DNA of 64,000 bases from Eucalyptus grandis (lineage: Eukaryota; Streptophyta; Magnoliopsida; Myrtales; Myrtaceae). Both the position numbers and the translations under genes were made by a program. The stretch is from the NCBI RefSeq assembly GCF_016545825.1, contig NC_052614.1, positions 7,768,559 to 7,832,558 of the forward strand, in the 5' to 3' direction. Below, in pieces: positions 20,336 through 30,605 of the stretch. How positions within the stretch are numbered: the stretch's first letter is position 1; each line of letters begins with the position of its first letter. The notes under the pieces are model-generated. The model worked only from the letters and a program-made list of their open reading frames with translations, ran no database searches and had not been told where the DNA came from.

Positions 20336-22051
20336 ATGGCTAGTATGCTAGCTCCAAGGCTGATGGAAGGGCAAAGCAATACCAGACCACCTTACTTTGA
20401 CGGAAAGGATTACAACATCTGGAAAAAAAAAATGAAAGCGTTCCTTCGATCAAAGGATCCTCTGGAATTGGACATTGTAGAAAAAGGAATCACTCCTAAA
20501 GTTGCATCTGTCTCAGAAAGAGGAAAAGAAACTGTTGAGTCAAGTGAAATGACTCAGGAAGAGATAATCAAGAGACAAGCTCTTGATGCAAAAGCTATTT
20601 ATTCTTTATTTTGTGCCTTGTCACCTACTGAATATAACAGAATATCTTCTTGTGTTACAAAGAAAAGAAGTCTGGATAGGTTACATATCACCTATGAAGG
20701 AACTGATCGAGTGAAAGAGACCAGAATCAACATTCTTCTCGGTCAATATGAAGCCTTCAAAATGAAATCAGGAGAATCTATAACTGATATGTTTAGCCGT
20801 TTTACAGAAATCGTGAATGGTCTTGAAAATCAAGGTTAACCAATTTCTGATCCCATGAAGGTAAACAAGCTACTGCGTGGACTCTCCAAGGATTTGAATC
20901 ACATAAAGACCTCAATAAGAGAGATACAAAGAATCATGCCACTATCTGTCGATGAGTTGGTTGGAACTCTTCAGTCTTATGAAGTGGAACGAATCAATGA
21001 AGATGAAGATCCTAAAGGTAAGAAATCCATTGCATTAAAATCAAATGATGACTCTGATGTTACAGATTCTAAAGACGATATGGACGATGAGGAGCTTGCT
21101 CTTATGATAAGAAGATTCAGAAAGCTGAACAGAAAAGGAAGAAGGTTCAATCCAAAGAAACAAAGTTTTCAAAAGCAACAGACCAAGTCCGTTGATGATG
21201 ATGAATCAAACAAAGATGTAGTTTGCTTTGAATGTAAGAAAAATGGACACATCAGACCCAACTGTATTCTTCTAAGGAAGAAGAAAGGAAAAGCTGAAAA
21301 GTCTCGAAAGGCTCTTAAAGCCGAAACCTGGAGTGATACAGAGTGTGAAGAAAGTGATGATGATTATGCCAATATATGTCTGATGGCACACCGACTCGAG
21401 ACTCAAACTCGAAAAAATCGAACAGTGAATTTGAGGTAAGTAATTTTAAAATCCCTATTAAAGTTTCTAAATACATTGATGAGCTGTGTTTTAGTCTTAA
21501 GACTTCTCTTAAAAGGATTTCCGAACTCAAAAAAAAAAAAAAAAAACAAAAAAAACTCTGCACTAAAACAACAGGAAAATGTTTTGAAAGAAAGAGTTAA
21601 ATGTTTAGACATGAATGTTTCCACTCTTAAAGAAAGCGAAGATAATCTTTTAAAAGAAAATGCCTTTTAAAGATTGACTCATCAAATATTTCAAAAAAAA
21701 AATTTCAATAGGATCTCGAGAAACTTGAGAAAATTCTTTCAGCACAAAGACCCTATTTCAATAAATCTGGTTTGGGAATGACAACATAAACTATTCCGTT
21801 AATTAATTTTCCTAAAGTAAAAGAAAGAATTAAGCAAAGACCCACAAGAGATGCTTACAAAATCATTTCAAAAAGGTTTTTATAAAACCAGTAGGTCGAA
21901 ATGCTCTCGGATGTTCAAAGTGCAATAGTGCGATCATTTTGAAAAAGAATGTCCTATGGTTTGGAAACCTGTTAAGAAAGTATGGGCTAATACTGCATAT
22001 TATACTAACACCAATGGACCCAAGAAAATATGGGTACCAAAGAAAGCTTGA
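20336..22051 (+). pseudogene. Sire-C gag
   Basis: Starts MASMLAPRLMEGQSN at 20336 and ends PKKA-stop at 22049-22051. 20336-20839 is open (capsid N-part, including HITYEGTDRVKETRINILLG). The TAA at 20837 replaces a Gln codon still present in Sire-B (QGQPIS). The frame resumes to 21439 and includes an intact zinc knuckle CFECKKNGHIRPNC. After 21420 the frame shifts, and a run of about 20 A (21528-21546) disrupts the coiled-coil region (SLKTSLKRISELK; LKESEDNLLKENAF). A second knuckle near 21915-21950 is frameshifted. Not translatable as one protein. Confidence 0.84.
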
Positions 22052-22064
22052 GACTCTTTTTTAA

Positions 22065-25000
22065 ATGCAGGTCTCTATCAAGAAAAAGGTAAAGTGGTAT
22101 CTGGACAGTGGATGCTCAAGACATATGACAGGAGATTCAAATTGCTTCGTATGTAGCTCGTTCAAGTAAATGGTGGAAAAGTCTCATTTGGAGGAAACAA
22201 CAAAGGGAGAATTGTGGGATTTGGAACTGTAAAAATTGGAAACCTCACAATAAGCAATGTTTCCCTAGTGGAGGGACTCAATTATAATCTGCTCAGTATT
22301 AGCCAGCTGTGTGATACTGGTTTTAAAATCTACTTTCAAGAGGGAATATGTTCAGGAACCAGTAAAGACTCTACTCAGTCATTCATAGGTCGAAGACATG
22401 GAAATATCTACCTCTTGGATGTGAAACCAGACGAATTGCAATGTCTAATCTCAATTCAAGACGAAGCAAGCTTATGGCACAGAAAGCTTGGTCACATCAA
22501 TATGAAGCAAATAGCCAAAATTTCAACAAAGAAGCTTGTTCGTGGTCTACCCAATTTATCATACCAAAAGTCTGATCTATGTACATCATGCATATTGGGA
22601 AAGCGGGTAAGAAATTCATTTAAGCCAATAAATCAAGTTTCCACTAATCGTGTATTGCAGCTTCTGCATATGGATCTCTTCGGACCAACCAGAACTCAGA
22701 GCATTGGAGGTAAGAGATATTGCCTAGTAATTGTGGATGACTACTCACGATTTACTTGGGTATATTTCCTAGCAAGTAAGTCTGAAACCTTCTTGTATTT
22801 TGAAAAATTTGCCAAAAAGGTTCAAAATGAAAAAGGATGTGTTATCTCAAGTATAAGAACAGACCATAGAGGTGAATTTGAAAATCAAGATTTTACAAAA
22901 TTTTGTAATGAATCTGGCTTTCAGCATGTGTTCTCCTCTCCATATACTCCAGAGCAAAATGGAGTTGTGGAAAGAAAGAATAGATCTCTTCAAGAAGTGG
23001 CTAGAACTCTTTTAATTGAAAGTAAGATCTCTTCACGATTTTGGGCTGAAGTAGTTTCAACAGCATGTTATATTATCAATAGAGTTTTTCTAAGGCCTAT
23101 TCTAGAAAAAACCCCTTATGAGTTATTCAAAGGAAAGAAGCCTATTGTTTCATATTTTCATGTGTTCGGATGCAAATGCTTTATATTGAAAAATGCAAAA
23201 GATCGAGTTGGTAAGTTTGAAGAAAAATCAGACGAAGGCATCTTCCTTGGATATTCTACCTCAAGAAAAGCCTACAGAGTCTATAACAAGAAAAGTCAAT
23301 CTATGGAGGAATCAATGAATGTCAAATTCCAAGATTCTATGCAAAATGAATCTAGTCAGACTCATCATAAAGAATCTGAACCTGCTCCAGACTCTTCAAA
23401 GCTTACAACTCAAGAAGCAACTCAGACTCTGGAAGACCAACAACAAGTGGTTATTGAAGATTTAAATGAAGGAAGTGATCATCAACCCGACAAATCAACC
23501 AAGAATCGGAAGCATAAGTCCAAATCATCCCAAAGATCTCATTATTGGCGATATTAATGAAGGAATTCGCACAAGATCCAAAAGGCGCGAAGAGTCTAGT
23601 CTTTGGCTCTTATTTCTGAAATAGAACCCAAAAGCATAGAAGAAGCTTTATCGATGAAAGCTGGATTGAAGCTATGCAAGAAGAACTCGATAGTTCAGCA
23701 TTAATGATGTCTGGGAATTGACATCTAAACCAAAAGATAAAACTATTATTGGAGCTAAATGGGTTTTCAAGAACAAGATGAATGAGAAAGGAAAAGTCGT
23801 GAGAAACAAAGCAAAACTCGTGGCCAAGGGATATACGCAAGAAGAAGGGATAGACTATGATGAGACTTACGCACCAGTAGCAAGGTTAGAAGCAATTCGA
23901 TTATTACTTGCTTTTGCTTGTTATAAGAATTTCAGGTTATTCCAAATGGACGTCAAAAGTGCTTTCCTAAATGGATTTATCCATGAGGAAGTCTATGTGG
24001 AACAACCACCTGGGTTTGAAGACCCAAGGAAGCCATACTCAGTATTCAGACTGAAAAAGGCCTTGTACGGTTTAAAGTAAGCACCTCGAGCTTGGTACGA
24101 CAAACTAAGTAAGTTTTTAATATAAAATGGTTTTGTCAAAGGTAAAGTAGATACTACTCTATTTATCAAAAAAGAAAGCAAAAGTTTTTTACTTGTTCAA
24201 ATATATGTTGATGATATTATTTTTGGATCATCTAATGAAAGTTTGTGCAAGAAATTCTCTAAGTCTATGCAGGATGAATTTGAAATGAGTATGATGGGAG
24301 AACTAACCTTCTTTCTCGGACTTCAAGTGAAACAATTGAAGGAAGGGACTTTTATTCATCAAGAAAAATATGCTAATGATCTTGTCAAAAAGTTTGGACT
24401 GGAAAAGTGCAAAAAGACTGATATACCTATGTCAAGTTCCTTAAAGATAGACAAAGATGAAGGAGGGAAGAAAGTTGACTAGAAGCTATACAGGAGTATC
24501 ATTGGTTCACTTCTTTATCTTACTACTTCTAGACCTGACATTTTGTTGAGTGTTTGCATTTGTGCTAGATTTCAAGCAGATCCTAGAGAATCTCATCTAA
24601 GTGCCGCGAAGCGTATTATTAAATACATTGCTTCAACTTCAAGCATCGGTCTTTGGTATCCTAAAAAGGGAGACTTTACTCTTCTTGGATACTCAGACGC
24701 AGATCTAGCCGGTTGCAGAGTTGATAGAAAGAGCACCTCGGGAACCCGTCGCTTACTTGGAAGCGGACGGTGTCTTGGTTTTCAAGGAAGCAAAATACGT
24801 AGCTCTCTCTACAACGTAAAAATGTAGTATGTAGCTCTCGGAAGTTGTTGTTCACAAATTCTGTGTATAAAACAACAACTAAGAGACTTTAGAATCGAAG
24901 ATTCATGCACGGAGATTAACTGTGACAACACTAGTGTAATCAATCTTACCAAAAATCCAATTCTTCACTCAAGAGCAAAGCATTTAGAGATTCGACATCA

Positions 25001-25160
25001 CTTCATTAGAGATCATGTTCAAAATGGAGAAATTTCGATTCAATTTGTTGATTCAAAGAACCAACTGGCGAATATATTTACAAAGCCTTTGGAGAAAAAT
25101 CAATTTGATATCATCCGTTCCAGACTCAACATTTTGAAGCTTGAAGAAGTTAAAGTCTAG
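22065..25160 (+). pseudogene. Sire-C pol: protease, integrase, reverse transcriptase, RNase H
   Basis: ATG 22065 is 13 nt after the gag TGA and in another frame. Protease: WYLDSGCSRHMTGDSNC. A frameshift near 22150 precedes a 1.34-kb open stretch (to 23557) with NLLSISQLCDTGFK, the HHCC finger (LWHRKLGHINMKQ ... CTSCILGK), and the integrase core (HMDLFGPTRTQS, VDDYSRFTW, RTDHRGEFENQDF, ERKNRSLQE). [22 protein letters not shown], then TAA at 24078, TAA at 24123 and TAG at 24480, all replacing Gln codons kept in relatives; the catalytic IYVDDIIFGSSN lies between them. RNase H: YSDADLAGCRVDRKSTSGT ... FTKPLEKNQF to LEEVKV-stop at 25160. Confidence 0.88.
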
Positions 25161-25416
25161 AGACTCTCAGACTCAGACATTCATGGCTCTTGACTGTAAG
25201 TTATTTTATTTTCTCTAATATTAAATCTCGAAAAGGTACGATCATTCATTTATTTATAATTGATTTATGTTTCCGTGAAAAACGCAATCTTACCTTTTCA
25301 AAAGAGTTAACTTCTATTTAAAATGATAGTTATTTATTTAAAAAGGTAGTTATTGTTAAAAAGGCATCTTTTCACTTTCCTTTGTGTCGTTTGGTTTCTT
25401 CCTCTTTTGACTAGGC

Positions 25417-25459
25417 TATATACAGTCGGTTTTTTATTCGCTTAACTCCAAAACCCTAA
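25417..25459 (+). promoter_or_regulatory. Possible internal promoter of the Sire-C third ORF: TATA box plus telo-box-like word
   Basis: GCTATATACAG at 25415-25425, followed about 30 bp later by AAACCCTAA (25450-25459), a telo-box word common near starts of plant translation-related genes. It lies 150 bp upstream of the ORF start (25566). Sire-B has a TATA box in the comparable place. Function is inferred. Confidence 0.4.
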
Positions 25460-25565
25460 AAAGCATTCTCCTTCCACTCCTGTCTCGTTTTCTTGTTCAA
25501 TCTTCGAAAAAGTTGTCATCTTTCTTGGGAAAGTGAGGCAAGGAATCTTTCAAAGACAAAGAAAG

Positions 25566-27732
25566 ATGTCGTCTTCCAGAAAGTCCTCAAGGATCGCAAG
25601 CAGGGGACCACAGAGAATGAGTGAGGGGCCTACTCATTTTGATCTCACCGAGGAAGAGGAGTTACCGAGTCAGCAACAGAGCCCGCAACATTCTCAACAT
25701 CGTCATTCTCCACCATCTAATCCATAGGGTGTGGGTCATCAACAGGAGGAAGAAATCATTGAGGACGCAGATCCTGTAAGAGTTCAAAAGCCCTCTTTTA
25801 TTTACAAGCTTTACCGTGCTTTAAAGAGCACTGGTACTCCGTTGAATTACGTAGATGATTTTCTTAAGGACAAGGGATATGGAAATGAGTATATCTTTTT
25901 TGCGAAAAATGGAGAATTTGGGAATTGCTCCTAAGGGGAAGGCAGAGGAAGCTCTTGCAAATATTCCAAGTGATCCGCGTGTCGGGGGATTTAATCCGAC
26001 AGATGGAAATGATGATGACAAATTGTTCAGCGAATTTCAACCAAGGATGGGTGTTGCAGCGAAAGTTCGAGGAAAAAGAACAGAGTTATTTAGATCAAAG
26101 GAACAGAAGGATCTATACTCCAAATTGTTGAAACGCGGGGTGATAAACCCAGGAGTGTGGATTTTGACTTCTTGGATGCTGTGAATGTGAACTTGAGAGA
26201 AAAGTTCGGTCTGCTTCAACTTGAGCAATTTTGCTCCGATACCACAGAAACCTATGCTCAATTAACTGCATATTTCTATTCAAATCTCAGTTTCTTGGAT
26301 GCGAATAGAATATCTTTTAGTGTCCGAGATCAGGACTTTGTGGTTGATGTGGATATGCTGGCATATGTGATTGGGGTTGAAAGAGGAAGATATCAACCCA
26401 TCAAGGTTTCAATTGCTCGTGCCACATTGGAGCTTGTTAAAGATAGAAGCACAGAAGGGAGGATTACCTACTCAAGGATGCGTGCGAACAACATTTTGCT
26501 TCACAAGATTGTGATCAATTGTCTCAGACCGAAATCAACTTCTAAGACTGATGTGTCTAACTCTGAGGCAAACCTGATGTACGCAATCAATACTGGGAAA
26601 AAGTTCTCTCTTCCTCACACCATTCTCTTCCACATGTATAGAGCAATGGTGAAAGACAAGGGACAATTGCCTTATCCAAGTTTTGTGTCAAAGATATTCA
26701 GACACTTTAATATTCAGCCTCCACAAATTCTCTGTGTTCGACCGTGCGACAAAATGGTGGTAGGACTGAAAATGGTGACCAAAATGCGTCTGAAAGAACT
26801 TGACAAGGCATTGGAGAAATTTAAAGAGAAAACTCCGGTCAAATCTCATCAAGTCTCTTCTGCATCTAAAAGAAAAGGGAAGGAGCCCATGGTTGCTCCA
26901 TCCAAAAAGAGAAGAGCTCTCATCTTAGAGGATGAAGATGATGAGGATGATCTCACCATTTCTGCTTTAGCTTTGAAGAAGCTCAGTCGTTCCGTTCCAG
27001 AATCAATGGAACGACAGGAGACAGAAGAAGAAGCAGAGGAAAAAGAAGAGAGAGAAGAAGAGGAAAAAGAAGAAGAGAACAGAGAAGCACATGAGCAAGA
27101 AGCAAGAAGCAAAAGAAAAAGAAGAAGAGGAGAGAGAAGCTGAAGAAGAAGAAGCGGAGAAGGAAAGGTTTGAAGACGAAGAAGGAGAGAGAGACAATCA
27201 AGAAGAAGAAGAGCATGAAAGACACTCTTCTCCAACTGACGCCATAGAAACAGGGGGAGATGGGGAGCAAAGAGGAACTACATCATATCCTGTCACCAAT
27301 GAAGGTGTAAGCCACTCTCCAGAAGATCCAGAGGACATTCATACCTCTCAAATGCCCGAGGAAGGACATGATGCTTCATCGCCAAATCTGCGTGATTATG
27401 CTGATATTCCATCGTCTGCCTTTATTTCATCAAATCGTGCCAACGCCAGTACGCAGACTGATAATACAGCAGACTTTCGCATAATACTTGATGTTCTTCT
27501 GGAAATGCGGGGTCAAATTTATGCTTTGGAGTGCGAAATTCAGATCTTGAAGAATGCAGGACAAGCTTCTTCCGTTACCCTGTCTGATCAGATCCAAGAC
27601 CTCGCTCTTCAAATTCAAGCCAATGCTAAAGGAGAAGAGGTGGCTCATCTAAGGGAAGACTTGAAAAAGCTGGAAGGCATCGTTCAGTCTATGGGAGATT
27701 TCCAGCTTGTTCGCGTTCCCAAGCAAATTTGA
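25566..27732 (+). pseudogene. Sire-C third ORF: plant-transposon-protein-like domain, acidic tail, coiled coil
   Basis: Starts MSSSRKSSRIASRGPQ at 25566 and ends QLVRVPKQI-stop at 27732, about 720 codons. Layout: basic N-terminus; THFDLTEEEE; Gln/His/Pro-rich stretch; TAG near 25725; GTPLNYVDDFLKDKGY; frameshift near 25905; IAPKGKAEEALANIPSDPRV; frameshift near 26150; then a 328-codon open stretch (26157-27143) with LLQLEQFCSDTTETYAQL, FVVDVDMLAYVIGVERGRY, LLHKIVINCLRPKSTSKTD and MVKDKGQLPYPSFVSKIFRH. A basic patch (KRKGKEPMV, KKRRAL) is followed by an almost pure Glu/Lys tract, a frameshift near 27110, and a C-terminal heptad segment (RGQIYALECEIQILKN; LREDLKKLEGIVQSM). The middle resembles the plant transposon protein/Athila ORF1-like domain. 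No membrane helix is seen. Confidence 0.75.
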
Positions 27733-28088
27733 CTTCATCTCAACCTTTTTTTTTATGATGACAAAAAGGGGGAGAGATGCAAGCTTTGAACTTTGACTTT
27801 GAAATTTTTTGAACTTAACTTGTTGAACTTTAGTTTGTTTTGATATTTAACTTGGGTGTCTGGATTTGACTGAATGTGGATTTGAATTTGACTGCTGCTT
27901 TTATATCAAGTATTATTGAATGGCTTTACTCTCATGAAAGACTAACCTATTTTCTGTGGGTGCAGATTCTAGTGTTATCGTTAAGCTATTAATCTTTATG
28001 AAATGTCCATATTGCTTGAGTAATGTTTTGCAGGTCAAAGTTGTTCAAATCTGCAGGAAAGTTTTGTCACCATAAAAAATGGGGAGAT
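27733..28088 (+). other. Sire-C 3' UTR with two polypurine tracts
   Basis: ACAAAAAGGGGGAGAGATG at about 27761-27779 and the terminal AAAAAATGGGGAGAT at 28074-28088, directly before the LTR. Only the second one is positioned to prime plus-strand DNA for this LTR. Confidence 0.8.
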
Positions 28089-29020
28089 TGTTGGAGAAAT
28101 CTTTCTAGAATATTTTGAAGCCGACAAAACGTTTCTATCGATCTAGTCGAAGTTTTGCAGACCCTTCTATTTAAAGTCTGAAGACCTCCGGACTGCTAGA
28201 CTCAAGACTCAAGACTCAAGATTATTCTCATTGACAGTTTCTAATCTGTTGAAGAAGGCTATCCGAACTAAGTGCTTTGTTGAGGATTTGGCCTTATCGA
28301 CCGAGAAGATCTCTTGGCTGGATATGATATAATGGATTCTTTTATTCGAAATCAAGATCGTTTGAAGATCCGATGATTGATGAAATATTCTTGGAAGGTT
28401 CTACTTTTGGAAACCAAGATCCCGATTGTATGGGCGAAAGGTGATTGATGGGCTATCGACATGTTTCTTTAATAGCTCGAATGATCTTCTTAATTGATTC
28501 TGTCCAACGGGAAGATTGGAAGAATTCCTTTCGTAAGTGCCAACGGGTATGATGGCATAAAGGAGTATAAAAGGAAGACGTTCCAGTTGTTCGAGTGCGT
28601 GCACGATAGAAAAATTCCAGAGTCTGAAGCTCCTTGATTTTCGGTCAATTCGTTTATTGAGCGAAATCTTATACACAAAAGAGAGTCTATATTTAGTGAT
28701 ACATTGAGGAAGTGTGGTATAATATCTACACTGTGGAATCAAGGGAAAGCGTTGCTGTAACATCTCCTTTGTTCATAGTGAAATCCAGCCACTGGGCTGT
28801 CAGTGCAGAAGAGTGGACGTAGGCTTGAAATAAACCGAACCACTATAATCCTTGTGTTCAATTTTCTCTTCCCTACTCTTTGTTTTACTTTGATCATCGT
28901 TTGCTCTGTTAACGAAAGAAGTGTCTGCTTTCTATTGTCTGCTTAGTATTACGTTCATATCTCAAGAAATTATTTTTATACTTATTCACCCCACTCTAGG
29001 TACTTATACTAGCCATATCA
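28089..29020 (+). repeat. Sire-C 3' LTR
   Basis: 932 bp, TGTTGGAGAAATC ... CTAGCCATATCA, direct repeat of 19344-20273 with only scattered substitutions and small indels. Confidence 0.93.
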
Positions 29021-29030
29021 GTAATGATTT

Positions 29031-29765
29031 AGGAAAAAGTGTCAGAAAAGTCCCAAACCTATAACATTGGTGTTAACATAATCCTAAACATTTTAATTGT
29101 GTCAATTTAGTCATAAACCTTATAACCTAATGTCAATTCAGTCATTTTGCTAATTTCAACTAGATATTGTTGATGTGGACCCTGTCTAGTCTAACCCGGT
29201 CTAGTCTATGTGGCATGATCGGTGCTGATGTGAAATTTTTTTAATAATATTTTCATATATATATTTTAATTTTTTTTCCTTTTTACATCCTTTTCCTGAT
29301 GACTAGTCGTCGACCATTGGCCATGGCCGGGTGGACTAGCCTCACTTGGGTGAGGGTCTCTATTGCCTGCCACGGCGAGGTTGAACCCTCAAGACGGCTC
29401 CCCTCACTCAGGCTAGGGCAGCCTTGCTAGATTTAGCCTAGGCGAGGCCAAGCCCTGCCAAATCAGGCAAGACTGGCCCTTGCCCAAGCCAAGGCCAGCT
29501 TGCCCTGCCATGGCCAATAGCTAGTAAAAGGAAGAAGAAAGGAAAAAAAAATCAGAAGAATATTAAAAATTTGAAAAAATAAAAAATAAAAATATAAAAT
29601 ATAAATTTGTCCATATTAGCATTGGCCATGCCATGTTGGACGGCCATCATCCATATTAACAATTTTTGGCCAAAGTTAGCCTGAAGGACTAAATTGATAT
29701 TAAATCAAAATGTCTATAGCTAAATTGACACAATTAAAAAGTCTAGATCTTTTGACACTTTTCCT
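29031..29765. mobile_element. Mutator-like foldback element (MULE-MITE), 735 bp
   Basis: Left end AGGAAAAAGTGTCAG and right end (reverse complement) AGGAAAAGTGTCAAAAG begin inverted repeats extending about 110 bp (CCTAAACATTTTAATTGTGTC / complementary on the right). The right flank is TGATGATTT (29766-29774). The left flank is TAATGATTT, interrupted by Sire-C; removing Sire-C restores TGATGATTT. A 9-bp duplication is the Mutator signature. The centre is GC-rich and palindromic (29310-29520). No transposase is present, so it is non-autonomous. Confidence 0.78.
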
Positions 29766-29895
29766 TGATGATTTATAAAAGGATATCTTTGAACTTCCGA
29801 ATATCTCTAGGACATTCATGTTTGGTAGAATTGCCTTTTTCGTTGATAAGCTCACTGAATTTGACTAGAGCAAAGGGTTAGTTGTATGAACATAC

Positions 29896-30453
29896 CTCAA
29901 TTTGTCCATTTGAAGCAGCTAAATACAAAATCGTATGGCCATCTTCGTCCCTTGAGTTGATGAACTGATCATCACCCAAAATATCTTTCATAAACTTCAA
30001 AGCTTCCAGTTTGTTTTGCTTCACGCATAAATGCAAAATCGTCTGGCCATGTTTGACGACACTGCGGGGGGCATCAGTTGTCACTTGAACCAAGCATTTC
30101 AACACATTGACACGCCCTTTCATAACCGTGACATGAAGAGGGTTTCTTTTGTATTTGTCACAGACAAAACGAGTTTCAGGTCTGACTTTTACCAAGCTTT
30201 CCACTATGTCAAGGTAACCTTTTGCTGCCGCGAGATGAAGAGGGGTTGAACTCTGATAATCTTGCTCTCTTGCCAACTCAGCCTTCCGAGCTAGGATCGC
30301 TTCCACGACATCCAAGTGTCCAAGCATGGTTGCGATGTGCAAAGGAGTCTCATTGTGATTCCCGATCATGATTTTATCAAAAAGAAGCTTATCGTTTCTG
30401 AGCAAAGAATGCATGTTTCCTTTCATGGCGGCTTCGTAGAGCTTGGACTCCAT
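29896..30453 (-). CDS. Ankyrin-repeat protein, ANK/PGG (ACD6/ITN1-like) family, exon 1
   Basis: Open from MESKLYEAAMKGNMHSLLRN (30453) to SNGQIE (29896), 186 codons without a break. It holds four full ankyrin repeats and the start of a fifth: ETPLHIATMLGHLDVVEAIL, STPLHLAAAKGYLDIVESLV, RNPLHVTVMKGRVNVLKCLV, QTILHLCVKQNKLEALKFM and HTILYLAASNGQIE. A canonical donor GAG|GTATG follows; reading through it would add only VCSYN and a stop. Ankyrin repeats bind proteins, and in this family they are joined to a membrane PGG domain and act in defence, salt or ABA responses. The only downstream exon found (18363-19047) is damaged, so the product, if any, would be ankyrin-only, about 215 residues. Confidence 0.82.
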
Positions 30454-30509
30454 GTTTGGCTCTCTAAAATGGGAATTTCGGGATGCTCGCTACTCCATTT
30501 GGGGCCTTG

Positions 30510-30519
30510 AATATATATT
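30510..30519 (-). promoter_or_regulatory. TATA box of the ANK gene
   Basis: Minus strand CAATATATATTCAAG, about 60 bp upstream of the ATG. The same word occurs at the same distance upstream of the relic at 35804-36273 (about 36328-36340) and in altered form near 31340, so it is an ancestral promoter of the cluster. Confidence 0.6.
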
Positions 30520-30605
30520 GTAAAGTTAGGCTTGAGGAGGACCAAAAAATGATTGGTAAAAAATTGCAAGTACGTAGCTCAAGTTTCCGTTGGCCGAACG
30601 TTGCG

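Larger units (their letters stand above)
19344..29020 (+). mobile_element. Sire-C: Sirevirus-type Ty1/copia retrotransposon, complete but decayed
   Basis: LTRs 19344-20273 and 28089-29020 flank primer site, gag, pol and third ORF in the plus orientation (9677 bp). Flanking 5-mers are GTGAT (19339-19343) and GTAAT (29021-29025), a target duplication with one transition. It is antisense to the ANK gene whose intron it occupies and is related to, but in a different subfamily from, Sire-B and Sire-F (LTRs clearly diverged). Confidence 0.92.
19048..29895 (-). other. Intron of the ANK/PGG gene, about 10.8 kb, filled by transposons
   Basis: Donor GAG|GTATG at 29896/29895 and acceptor CTACAG| at 19048/19047 are both canonical. 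Both exons are in phase 0, so joining them keeps one frame through the fifth ankyrin repeat. The intron contains Sire-C (19344-29020) and the Mutator-like element (29031-29765). Without them it would be about 430 bp. Splicing across it is inferred, not shown. Confidence 0.7.

Noticed and set aside
26849..27270. Ser/Leu/Phe-rich minus-strand frames that look membrane-like
   Set aside because: They are the antisense of the GAA/GAG-rich Glu tail of the Sire-C third ORF. The same applies at 3237-3479 and 45445-45842.
25566..27732. Third Sirevirus ORF as a true retroviral envelope gene
   Set aside because: I see no signal peptide, fusion peptide or membrane anchor; the domain looks plant-transposon-like.
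30031..30510. Plus-strand frames across the ANK exon
   Set aside because: Shadows of the minus-strand ankyrin coding sequence.
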